Below are positions 1 to 5,859 of a DNA stretch of 11,503 nt, piece after piece (position 1 is the first letter of the stretch; each line of letters opens with the position of its first letter). Source of the DNA: Ruminococcus sp. UBA1366 (GTDB lineage Bacteria > Bacillota > Clostridia > Oscillospirales > Ruminococcaceae); the NCBI GenBank assembly GCA_002306005.1, contig DBRO01000046.1:25554-37056 (forward strand). The letters are read 5' to 3'. The notes beneath the pieces were generated by a model. It made no database searches, was not told the origin of the DNA, and saw only the letters and a program-made list of their open reading frames with translations. The position numbers were made by a program, and so were the translations under genes.

Positions 1-548
1 GTCTTGCCGGTTTCCGGCTCGCGGCTTCTGGCATATGCAACAATTTGTTTGACTACTTCGAAATTCATCAACGGTTCCCCGCCGAAGAAATCGACTTCGA
101 GAAACTTGCGGTCGCCGGATTTCTCAATCAAAAAATCCATCGCGCGTTTGCCGGTTTCAAAATCCATCAGCTTTCTGCCGCCGCCAAAATCCCCCGTGGA
201 AGCAAAGCAGTATTCACACCGCATATTGCAATCATGCGCAACGTGCAGGCACATGGCTTTAATCGGCGAAAGCACCGAGAAACTCGCATACTTTTCATAA
301 TCGTCCTCAGAAAACAGCACACCGCTCTGAGCAAGCGACCGAATTTCGGCATAGCATTCCTCGATTTCCTGCGCATCATACACCTTCGATAGCTTGTCCA
401 ACGCATGCTGCGGACATTTTTCTGGCAACGGCGGCTCGATATTATCCAGCAAATCGTAGGTTAAATCATCTGCTAGGTGCACCCCGCCGCTGTTAACATC
501 TAATACAACATTGCAATTATCAAGCTTAAACTTGTGAATCAATCCCAT
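1..548 (-). CDS. scfB: SCIFF thioether-peptide radical SAM maturase (partial, N-terminal 182 residues)
   Basis: This is a radical SAM/SPASM-type maturase that installs a Cys-to-Thr thioether cross-link in the SCIFF precursor encoded just upstream. The first ~90 residues (MGLIHKFKLD...) are the leader-binding part typical of this family. The radical SAM cluster motif CxxxCxxC follows as CNMRCEYC (Cys107, Cys111, Cys114), and the SAM-binding GGE occurs in FFGGEPL (about residues 154-160). The gene leaves the window at base 1, so the C-terminal auxiliary Fe-S (SPASM) domain cannot be seen. I chose the ATG at 548 because it is in frame and has a GGGGG tract 4 bases upstream. The ATG at 552 is in another frame and stops after eight codons. 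The gene lies 90 bases downstream of the precursor, separated from it by a hairpin terminator. Family assignment is confident from both the protein and the adjacent SCIFF peptide. Confidence 0.95.
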   Translation of the reverse strand, partial: MGLIHKFKLDNCNVVLDVNSGGVHLADDLTYDLLDNIEPPLPEKCPQHALDKLSKVYDAQEIEECYAEIRSLAQSGVLFSEDDYEKYASFSVLSPIKAMCLHVAHDCNMRCEYCFASTGDFGGGRKLMDFETGKRAMDFLIEKSGDRKFLEVDFFGGEPLMNFEVVKQIVAYARSREPETGK

Positions 549-568
549 CCATCCCCCGGATTAAAATT

Positions 569-611
569 TGAAAAACAATGCTGACTTCGCAACGACAAAG
601 CCAGCATTGTT
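569..611 (-). terminator. Rho-independent terminator/attenuator between SCIFF precursor and maturase
   Basis: On the minus strand, perfect 10-base arms (AACAATGCTG and CAGCATTGTT, plus-strand 574-583 and 602-611) extend inward by a G.U pair and three more pairs to about 14 bp. A run of T (plus-strand A571-A575) follows directly. The position between precursor and enzyme suggests partial termination, giving more peptide message than maturase message. The structure is visible in the sequence; the attenuation role is inferred. Confidence 0.8.
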
Positions 612-638
612 GTTATTCCATTCATAATATGCGTATCA

Positions 639-782
639 TTACGCGTCTTTTTCGCACTTCTGGTTTGCAACGGTGCAGGAAGTCTTGCACGCAGACTGGC
701 AGGATGCCTGGCATTTTCCGCAGCCACCCTTTGCAGCAGTCGCTTTCAGATTCGCCTTATTCACAGTTTTAATATGTTTCAT
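639..782 (-). CDS. scfA: SCIFF precursor peptide (six cysteines in forty-five residues)
   Basis: This 47-residue ribosomally made precursor peptide starts MKHIKTVNKANLK and carries six cysteines at positions 21, 24, 28, 32, 36 and 43, the hallmark of the clostridial SCIFF family. The core QSACKTSCTVANQ is essentially the family consensus. From established knowledge, the characterised family member CteA carries its thioether between Cys32 and Thr37, and both residues are present here at the same numbers. I start at the ATG at 782 because family members begin MKHIKT. An in-frame upstream start at 836 would add 18 residues that do not look like the family. AAAGGAAAG lies about ten bases upstream. 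The gene sits immediately ahead of its maturase, with a terminator between them. The biological role of mature SCIFF is unknown in general. Confidence 0.96.
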   Translation of the reverse strand: MKHIKTVNKANLKATAAKGGCGKCQASCQSACKTSCTVANQKCEKDA

Positions 783-851
783 CCTAACATCTTTCCTTTC
801 CAATTTCCATGCCGTTTCGACATTACCGGAACGCAATTTTCAATAATATCT

Positions 852-860
852 ATTTTAGCA
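852..860 (-). promoter_or_regulatory. Candidate extended -10 promoter for the SCIFF precursor
   Basis: The minus strand reads TGC followed by TAAAAT (TAAAAT at 852-857, TG element at 858-860), an extended -10 box about 70 bases upstream of the peptide start. The -35 region is AT-rich without a clear TTGACA. The surrounding 783-932 region has no other gene. The candidate would allow independent transcription of the precursor, but read-through from yajC is equally possible. Confidence 0.35.
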
Positions 861-932
861 CAAAATATTCGTTAAAATATGAATACATTCTTTCTTTGCT
901 ATAAATATTTATTTGAAGCCATTCGAAATGCC

Positions 933-1340
933 TCAGCGTAATCTTCTGCCTTTGGCATTTACGCCGACAACCCCGCCGATTCCGGCAAACACAAGCGAAA
1001 GCAAAAGCTTTCCGCCTGCCGAAAAAGAAAGTGCTGACTTTGTAAAAATCAAACTCAGAACCAGGATTGCAAAGAAAATCAAAGTGCCGCAAATCACACC
1101 CATCAGCAGACCATTCTGACGGCGTTTTCGCGCGCAGATATAGCCGCCGGCATAGGCGCCAATGCAAAGTGCCGCCGTGGACAGCACAGTCACCATCAGT
1201 TCCGGCGCATCAATTTTTGTTATAATCGCGGAGAATCCGAGCAAGCAGGCAAAAATTACAACCAACCCGATTACCGATGAAAATGCCATGCAGTACATGC
1301 TCGTATTTCTGAGATTACCAAAACGAAATTTTCTTCCCAT
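933..1340 (-). CDS. TIGR04086-type four-helix membrane protein
   Basis: This is a 135-residue, strongly hydrophobic protein of unknown function. After a basic amino-terminus (MGRKFRFGNLR) it shows four probable membrane segments at about residues 15-40, 47-70, 77-99 and 110-128. Glycine-rich helices (GAYAGGY, GIGGVVG) and a basic KRRQNG loop after the second segment are notable. I recognise it as resembling the TIGR04086 family, small clostridial membrane proteins encoded beside SCIFF/yajC genes. The start at 1340 is preceded by AAAGGACGAGGACA, a good ribosome binding site; an in-frame start at 1382 would add 14 residues without similar support. It lies between yajC and the SCIFF precursor, so a role in SCIFF handling or in the Sec membrane environment is possible, but that is inference from position alone. 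Confidence 0.8.
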   Translation of the reverse strand: MGRKFRFGNLRNTSMYCMAFSSVIGLVVIFACLLGFSAIITKIDAPELMVTVLSTAALCIGAYAGGYICARKRRQNGLLMGVICGTLIFFAILVLSLIFTKSALSFSAGGKLLLSLVFAGIGGVVGVNAKGRRLR

Positions 1341-1493
1341 TGTCCTCGTCCTTTCCAGAATGCAAAATTCAGCAAGCTTCACCTTGCTAAAAGATATGCA
1401 CGGACAAAAAGGAATATGCCACGTAAGAAAAACCTGCGCTTCAACTTTTAAATTTTTACAAAAGCAAGCGTATTTTAGATCTTGGTTTCAGGA

Positions 1494-1799
1494 TTAATCA
1501 TTTTCGTGCTGTGTCAAATTCTTGGCAATCGCCCATTTTTGGATGCGGATTTTGCTGCGGTCGCCGCCTGTTTCTAAAACAACCGTATCTTCCTTAATGG
1601 AAAACACAATCCCGACAATTCCGCCGGCAGTGACGATTTCATCACCAATTTGGATGTTTTTGCGCATAATCGCTTCTTTCTTTTCCCGCTTTTTCTGCGG
1701 ACGAATCATAATAAAATAAATGAACGCGAACATCAGCACGAGCATAATCACATACATCATCGTGCCGGACGTTGTGGACGAAGCCATCATTGTAAGCAT
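1494..1799 (-). CDS. yajC: Preprotein translocase accessory subunit YajC
   Basis: YajC is a small single-pass membrane protein associated with SecD/SecF in the holo-translocon. This 101-residue protein has a short extracytoplasmic amino-terminus, one transmembrane helix at about residues 14-32, and the family signature MIRPQKKREKK directly after it. A small cytoplasmic domain follows (IQIGDEIVTAGGIVGIV, with DTVVLETG further on), so all expected parts and the usual length are present. The ATG at 1799 is preceded by AAAGGAG with eight bases of spacing. It is the first gene of the left operon, 55 bases downstream of a strong promoter. In related genomes secD and secF often follow nearby; they are not in this window. 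Identification is confident. Confidence 0.95.
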   Translation of the reverse strand: MLTMMASSTTSGTMMYVIMLVLMFAFIYFIMIRPQKKREKKEAIMRKNIQIGDEIVTAGGIVGIVFSIKEDTVVLETGGDRSKIRIQKWAIAKNLTQHEND

Positions 1800-1850
1800 A
1801 AATCAAACTCCTTTAATTACACTGTTTTCATTGAAAAAATCAGTATTAAA

Positions 1851-1879
1851 ATTATAACATACCATGAAAATGAAAACAA
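1851..1879 (-). promoter_or_regulatory. SigA-type promoter for yajC-SCIFF operon
   Basis: On the minus strand TTGTTT (1874-1879) is separated by 17 bases from TATAAT (1851-1856), and TGT before the -10 box gives an extended -10 element. The yajC start is about 52 bases further on. The promoter lies between the terminator of the biotin operon and yajC, the expected place. Confidence 0.7.
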
Positions 1880-1907
1880 GCCTGTTCACAATAAGTTTTC
1901 ATCTCAC

Positions 1908-1942
1908 AAAAAAACCGCGGATGCTCCCACACCTGCGGTTTT
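1908..1942 (-). terminator. Rho-independent terminator of the biotin-enzyme operon
   Basis: The minus strand has an 8-bp stem AAAACCGC/GCGGTTTT (plus-strand 1911-1918 and 1935-1942) ending in a run of seven T. It lies 8 bases after the OadA-like stop codon and just before the yajC promoter. Confidence 0.85.
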
Positions 1943-1949
1943 CAATCAT

Positions 1950-3347
1950 TTATACGGGATGAACTTTTGCGGCGGCATCGGAATGTGCGCCGTCAATGCC
2001 ATACTTCTTATTCCGGCGGTTTTCAAAAAACTTCGGCGCAACCTTCGGGAACATCGCATAGCTGAGGACATCTTCCTCCTGCTCCGTCCACTCGGCGCAT
2101 TCTGCTTTCAGTTTTTCCAACTCCGGTTCCAGCAAATCTGCCGGACGGCAGGTAATCGGTTCTTCGTCCCCACAGATTTTCTTTTGGAATTCCGGATCAA
2201 TCGGCACAGGCGTTTTTCCGTATTCGCCGCGAACCAGTCCTTTGAATTCCTTCGTCACAGTCTTGTAGCGTTCGCCCATGATAATATTGAACACTGCCTG
2301 CGTTCCGACAATCTGAGACGTTGGCGTAACCAGCGGCGGGTAGCCTGCATCCTTGCGGACACGCGGCACTTCCTTCATCACGTCTACAAGCTGATCGGCT
2401 TTACCCGCCTGCTTGAGTTGCGACAGCAAATTTGAAAGCATTCCGCCCGGCACCTGATAAATCAGTGCATTGGCATCCGTTGCCAGCATATCGGGGTCAA
2501 GCAGACCGCTCTTGATGTATTTTCTGCGTAAAGTCATGAAGTAATCGCGGATTTCCGTGAGTGCTTTCAAATCCAGCCCTGTGTCGTATTCCGTACCTTG
2601 GAACGCCGCAACAATCGATTCCGTCGGCGCATGGGAAGTTCCCAACGCAAGCGGCGACATTGCAGTATCCACCACATCCACGCCGGCTTCCACGCCTTTG
2701 AGAATACACATGGAGGCAAGTCCGGACGTATAGTGCGTATGCAGCTGAATCGGAATTTTCACAACACTTTTCAACGCTTTTATCAATTCTGCGGTTTCGT
2801 AAGGCGTAATCAGCGCCGCCATATCCTTAATACAAATCGAATCCGCGCCCAGTGCCTCAATTCTCTTGGCGTAATCCATATAGTACTCGTGGGTGAAAAC
2901 CTCACCCAACGTATAGGAAATTGCAATTTGTGCGTGTGCGCCTTCTTTTTTTGCCGCTTTGACAGCGGTTTCAAGGTTTCGAATATCGTTAAGCGCATCA
3001 AAAATCCGGATAATATCAATGCCGTTTGCTACGGATTTTTGCACAAAATATTCCAGAACATCATCTGCATAATGCCGGTAACCCAGCATATTCTGTCCAC
3101 GAAACAGCATTTGCAGCTTGGTATTGGGCATTTCGCGGCGGATAATCCGCAGTCTTTCCCATGGGTCTTCGTCCAGAAAACGCAGACAGGCATCAAACGT
3201 TGCACCGCCCCAAACTTCGCAGGAGTGGTAACCGATTTTATCCATGGCAGGCAGAATCGGCAGCATTTCGTCCATGCGCATTCTGGTTGCAATCAGCGAC
3301 TGGTGCGCGTCCCGCAACACGGTTTCGGTAATTTTCAGTTTTGCCAT
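1950..3347 (-). CDS. oadA: OadA/5S-type biotin-dependent carboxyltransferase (oxaloacetate/pyruvate side)
   Basis: This 465-residue enzyme transfers a carboxyl group between oxaloacetate/pyruvate and biotin. It belongs to the family of oxaloacetate decarboxylase alpha, pyruvate carboxylase subunit B and transcarboxylase 5S. It opens MAKLKITETVLRDAHQS, with metal ligand Asp13, then GGATFD, DPWERL, MLFRGQN and IRIFDALND. The probable carbamylated lysine is Lys174 (ICIKDM) and the metal-binding histidines are His203 and His205 (LHTHYTSG). These sit four residues earlier than the numbering I recall for the characterised Vibrio OadA. The protein ends after the conserved carboxy-terminal region and has no attached biotin domain; that is a separate gene upstream. 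I prefer the ATG at 3347 because families begin MAK(L/V)KITET; GGTGAG lies four bases before it, and ATG 3359 is possible. It is the last gene of a three-gene operon. Confidence 0.9.
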   Translation of the reverse strand: MAKLKITETVLRDAHQSLIATRMRMDEMLPILPAMDKIGYHSCEVWGGATFDACLRFLDEDPWERLRIIRREMPNTKLQMLFRGQNMLGYRHYADDVLEYFVQKSVANGIDIIRIFDALNDIRNLETAVKAAKKEGAHAQIAISYTLGEVFTHEYYMDYAKRIEALGADSICIKDMAALITPYETAELIKALKSVVKIPIQLHTHYTSGLASMCILKGVEAGVDVVDTAMSPLALGTSHAPTESIVAAFQGTEYDTGLDLKALTEIRDYFMTLRRKYIKSGLLDPDMLATDANALIYQVPGGMLSNLLSQLKQAGKADQLVDVMKEVPRVRKDAGYPPLVTPTSQIVGTQAVFNIIMGERYKTVTKEFKGLVRGEYGKTPVPIDPEFQKKICGDEEPITCRPADLLEPELEKLKAECAEWTEQEEDVLSYAMFPKVAPKFFENRRNKKYGIDGAHSDAAAKVHPV

Positions 3348-3395
3348 TTTTCTCACCATACCTTGCAAAAAAGCAAAGCTTCCTTTCTTCTGGAA

Positions 3396-3824
3396 TTACT
3401 TGATTACCGCAAGCAGGGTTCCGGAAGAAACCGATTCGCCCTTGGTTACGTTAATGCTTGCAATTGTGCCGTCAATCGGCGAATTGATGTCGTTTTCCAT
3501 CTTCATGGCTTCCAGCACGAAAATCGCCTGTCCTGCCTTTACCGTTGCGCCAACTGCAACCTTGATATCCAGAATGGTTCCCGGCATCGGTGCGGCAACA
3601 TCCGTTCCGCCTTCCACGGGAACATTTACAGCAGCTGCCGGTGCGGGTGCTGCTTCGGCAGCAGGTGCTGCTGCCACTGCGGGTGCCGCTGCCACTGCGG
3701 GTGCTGCACTCGGCGCGGGTGCTGCACTCGGCACGGGTGCTGCCATCATGGGTGCGGCTCCATTGGATTCCTCCACCATCACATCATAAGCTTTTCCGTT
3801 GACATAAATATTGTATCTTTTCAT
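3396..3824 (-). CDS. Biotin carboxyl carrier protein (biotin/lipoyl attachment domain, 1.3S/OadC-like)
   Basis: This 142-residue carrier shuttles carboxyl groups on biotin between the two neighbouring carboxyltransferases. The amino-terminus MKRYNIYVNGKAYDV is typical of gamma/1.3S carrier proteins. Residues 23-67 form a flexible Ala/Pro linker. The carboxy-terminal 75 residues are a biotinyl domain with the attachment motif EAMKMEN, Lys108 being the biotinylated residue. The ATG at 3836 lies four codons upstream but has AAAGG touching it, so 3824 is preferred; AAAGGATGG is then about 8-11 bases upstream. The linker DNA is built of near-identical 18-bp units. The gene lies 38 bases downstream of the MmdA-like gene and 48 bases upstream of the OadA-like gene. 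Confidence 0.92.
   Translation of the reverse strand: MKRYNIYVNGKAYDVMVEESNGAAPMMAAPVPSAAPAPSAAPAVAAAPAVAAAPAAEAAPAPAAAVNVPVEGGTDVAAPMPGTILDIKVAVGATVKAGQAIFVLEAMKMENDINSPIDGTIASINVTKGESVSSGTLLAVIK
3670..3741. repeat. Four tandem 18-bp units coding the Ala/Pro linker
   Basis: Four consecutive 18-bp units (3670-3687, 3688-3705, 3706-3723, 3724-3741) share the core GCGGGTGC or a one-base variant. They fall in two near-identical pairs: GCTGCCACTGCGGGTGCC/T twice, then GCACTCGGC[G/A]CGGGTGCT twice. They encode six-residue Ala/Pro repeats in the biotin carrier. Unit length divisible by three keeps the frame if copies are gained or lost. Confidence 0.85.
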
Positions 3825-3862
3825 CTCCAAGACCATCCTTTCCGGTTTCGTGATTTATTTTT

Positions 3863-5245
3863 TTAGAAGGGCAGATTGCTGTGTTTTTTGGGCAGCCTCG
3901 AAACTCTTTTTCCTGCCAGTATATCCAGTGCATCGGCAATCGTGCCGCGAATCATTTCCGGCTCAACTACCGCATCAACGATTCCCCTTGCAGCCGCACA
4001 AGCACTGCTTGCATTTTCCGCGATGTATTCCTCGGCAAGCGCCTCTCTTGCCTTTGCGGTTTCTTCTGCACCGGCTAGCTTTTCATGCGAGAAAAACTCT
4101 GCGGCGGTCAGCGGTGCAAGCGAGGAAATCACCGCGCTCGGCAGAGCGAATACCAAATCCGCATTTGCGGCTTTTCCGGCAAGGGCAATGTACGCCGAGC
4201 CGTAAGCTTTTCCAGCGACAACCGCAATTTTAACTGTGGTAGCCTCGGCATAAGCCTGAGAAAGCTGCGCCATATTTTTCACCGCACCGTTTAAATCTGC
4301 AGTGTCAGAAGTCGCAAAGCCTTCGGTATCTACAATCGTCACAACCGGAACTGAGAACGCATCGCAGGTGCGGACAAACCGCGCCAGCTTTCCGCAGTCG
4401 TCCGCGGTGAGCTTTTCACTGGTCTTGTTGGTGGCGGCAATGCCCACCGCTGTGCCGTTCACCGTTACAAGGGCAGTGTATGCCGCATTTCCGTAATCCG
4501 CGTACACTTCCGTGGCAGAACCCTCATCTGCAATGGCTGCGGCATTTTCCGCGGCATCTGTGCCAAAATCTGTTTCCGGAATTGCAAAATCAAACAGGGG
4601 TGGTGCAGTCAAATTGTTCTGCGGCAGTTTCATCAACAATGATTTTGCCGCTTCCACAGCCGCCTTGTCGTCCTCGGCAACGATCGCCGCAATCCCGTTT
4701 TTCGCTGCCGCTTCCGCTTGGTTTTCCACACCGGAATTCGGCGTAACAAACAGCTCCGCGTCCTTTGCCATAACAACAAAATCCGCTGATGCCGCCAGCA
4801 TAGCAGCCGCGCCCGCGCAAGTTCCTGCGACAACAGAAATCTGCGGAACCACACCGGAAAGTGCGTTCACGCAGCCAAGCAGTTCGCCGTAAGCCGCAAG
4901 CGCACCCATCGGGTCCTGTAAGTCCGCGCCAAAAGAATCATAAATTCCAACAACGGGCAGACCAGTCTTTTCGGCAAGCGCATAAATCTTCTTAATTTTC
5001 GCCGCCTGCGCGCAAGAAAGAGCGCCTTTATTCACCGAACTGTCCTGCGAAAAAGCGTAAACCAAATTGCCGTCCACGTACCCATAGGCACAGACCACAC
5101 CGGCAAGCTGTTCTCCCGCAGTCGCATAAGCATCCAGTTCTGTAAAGACACCCTCGTCAAATAAATATGTCAGCCTGTCTTTTGCTGGGGTTGAAGCCGC
5201 CGCAAGCGCCGAAAGCTTGCCAAGCTCCATGCTGGTTTCAGACAT
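3863..5245 (-). CDS. Divergent acyl-CoA carboxyltransferase (MmdA/PccB/transcarboxylase 12S-like)
   Basis: This 460-residue protein has the double crotonase fold of biotin-dependent acyl-CoA carboxyltransferases. The amino half shows AKDRLTYLFDEGVFTELDAY (residues 21-40), the FGADLQDP region (105-112), normally SGGARIQEG, and the oxyanion-loop GTCAGAAAML (141-150). The carboxy half shows CDAFSVPVVTIVDTEGF (294-310), AEATTVKI and GKAYGSAYIA (345-354). It ends KKHSNLPF, matching the usual KKHGNIPL tail. Several normally invariant spots differ: VPGF is TEGF, MGPEGA is SSLAPL, and the protein is about 50 residues short and alanine-rich. Substrate therefore cannot be read off. The start at 5245 has GGAGG seven bases upstream. 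As first gene of the operon with a biotin carrier and an OadA-type partner, it most resembles the 12S subunit of methylmalonyl-CoA carboxyltransferase. Confidence 0.85.
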   Translation of the reverse strand: MSETSMELGKLSALAAASTPAKDRLTYLFDEGVFTELDAYATAGEQLAGVVCAYGYVDGNLVYAFSQDSSVNKGALSCAQAAKIKKIYALAEKTGLPVVGIYDSFGADLQDPMGALAAYGELLGCVNALSGVVPQISVVAGTCAGAAAMLAASADFVVMAKDAELFVTPNSGVENQAEAAAKNGIAAIVAEDDKAAVEAAKSLLMKLPQNNLTAPPLFDFAIPETDFGTDAAENAAAIADEGSATEVYADYGNAAYTALVTVNGTAVGIAATNKTSEKLTADDCGKLARFVRTCDAFSVPVVTIVDTEGFATSDTADLNGAVKNMAQLSQAYAEATTVKIAVVAGKAYGSAYIALAGKAANADLVFALPSAVISSLAPLTAAEFFSHEKLAGAEETAKAREALAEEYIAENASSACAAARGIVDAVVEPEMIRGTIADALDILAGKRVSRLPKKHSNLPF

Positions 5246-5268
5246 ACCGTTTCCTCCATTCGTTATCC

Positions 5269-5296
5269 ATTATATGCTAGGGCAACACCATGCAAA
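5269..5296 (-). promoter_or_regulatory. Candidate second promoter for the biotin operon
   Basis: The minus strand has TTTGCA (5291-5296), a 16-base spacer and TATAAT (5269-5274). A transcript from here would begin about 17 bases before the GGAGG of the carboxyltransferase gene. The -35 box overlaps the hairpin element upstream. Confidence 0.4.
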
Positions 5297-5341
5297 GATC
5301 AGAAAATCCCTTGTAAGTATACTTGCTTCTGCGATGTTGCC
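5281..5341 (-). repeat. Imperfect 60-nt inverted-repeat (hairpin) element in the operon leader
   Basis: The ends GGCAACA (5281-5287) and TGTTGCC (5335-5341) are exact reverse complements. In minus-strand RNA the arms extend to GGCAACAUC/GGUGUUGCC (9 pairs) and continue with GCAGAAG/CUUUGC after a two-base bulge, giving about 15 pairs in all. A palindrome AAGTATACTT (5315-5324) lies in the loop. It may be a structured leader or a small dispersed repeat of MITE type. The arms are visible; the class is inferred. Confidence 0.55.
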
Positions 5342-5367
5342 ATAAGACTTCTTGCGTTCAGATTCAT
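5299..5367 (-). other. 22-codon open frame in the leader, doubtful
   Basis: An ATG at 5367 with AGG directly before it opens a 22-codon frame starting MNLNARSLMATSQ, which ends with TGA inside the hairpin element. An internal ATG (codon 9) begins at the hairpin arm. The ribosome binding site is too close to the start to be convincing. It could be a leader peptide or merely the coding potential of a repeat. Low confidence as a gene. Confidence 0.2.
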
Positions 5368-5413
5368 CCTACGTTCGTTTTTAAACTTTTTGCAAAAAAA
5401 ATATTCAAATATA

Positions 5414-5442
5414 ATTATACCGCATTTCCTTTGGATTGACAA
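5414..5442 (-). promoter_or_regulatory. Strong SigA-type promoter of the biotin-enzyme operon
   Basis: The minus strand has TTGTCA (5437-5442, five of six consensus bases), exactly 17 bases, and a perfect TATAAT (5414-5419). Predicted transcription starts near 5407, leaving a leader of about 160 bases before the carboxyltransferase ATG. The -35 box begins six bases after the stop codon of the upstream gene. No terminator hairpin is seen between them. Confidence 0.75.
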
Positions 5443-5447
5443 GATAA

Positions 5448-5828
5448 TCACAAGCCCTCTTTGCAGTTTTTACAATTATCCAAAATTTCTGTTATAGATT
5501 CTACATAATTTTCGTCGGATTTCACCAGCCGAAGCGTTCTTGCCGGGCTCACAGTCTGTTCAGAAAACTCCGCTGCGTCCATGCCACGCAGCATGGCAAG
5601 AAACAACACTGCCCGTGCCAATCCGTCAAACTCCGCCAAGCCGGTTTCTTCCGGAATATAATCCAGCACCACACGGGCGGGTTTGGTTTCAAAATGATAA
5701 ATGCAGAACGAAATCACCGTATCTCCGTCTCGGATTTCCGATACAGCGGGTGATTTTTGGGCAACGCCCGTCCGTGCAAACAGCTCAGCATAGCGCTTTG
5801 GGCTGCGTGTCTGTAAAATCTCAATCAT
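5448..5828 (-). CDS. Small protein of unknown function
   Basis: I do not recognise this 126-residue protein. It begins MIEILQTRSPKRYAELF, and the ATG at 5828 is preceded by AAGGGGAG with six bases of spacing, so the start is secure. It is soluble-looking, acidic and without signal peptide or membrane segment. The middle alternates strands (DGDTVISFCIYHF, ARVVLDYIPEE) before a helix FDGLARAVLFLAMLRGMDAAEF. That strand-helix pattern loosely recalls the last part of GNAT acetyltransferases, where a helix of the form DxLxRAxxxxAxxRG is common, but no acetyl-CoA loop is visible. The end carries three cysteines' worth of interest only as CKNCK (two Cys), possibly metal-binding. It lies 31 bases downstream of rluB and is probably co-transcribed with it. 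Confidence 0.75.
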   Translation of the reverse strand: MIEILQTRSPKRYAELFARTGVAQKSPAVSEIRDGDTVISFCIYHFETKPARVVLDYIPEETGLAEFDGLARAVLFLAMLRGMDAAEFSEQTVSPARTLRLVKSDENYVESITEILDNCKNCKEGL

Positions 5829-5859
5829 GGTGAACTCCCCTTTTCTCCACAACCGTAAT

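Noticed and set aside
1371..1388. Small inverted repeat AGCAAG/CTTGCT upstream of the TIGR04086-type gene
   Set aside because: Only six pairs, no T run and no known operator pattern; too weak to call as a terminator or regulatory site.
1650..2435. Plus-strand open frame of 261 codons spanning yajC, the terminator and the OadA-like gene end
   Set aside because: It crosses two genes, a promoter and a terminator on the other strand, and its product looks like random sequence.
2598..3866. Long plus-strand open frame (422 codons) opposite the OadA-like and biotin carrier genes
   Set aside because: It is fully antisense to two well-supported genes. The translation is rich in Arg, Cys and His with no recognisable domain, and the linker repeats make a CGC/CCG pattern. 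It is a codon-bias shadow.
5387..5398. Palindrome TTTTTGCAAAAA near the predicted transcript start of the biotin operon
   Set aside because: Made almost only of A and T runs, so it is expected by chance in this AT-rich spacer; too little GC for a terminator.
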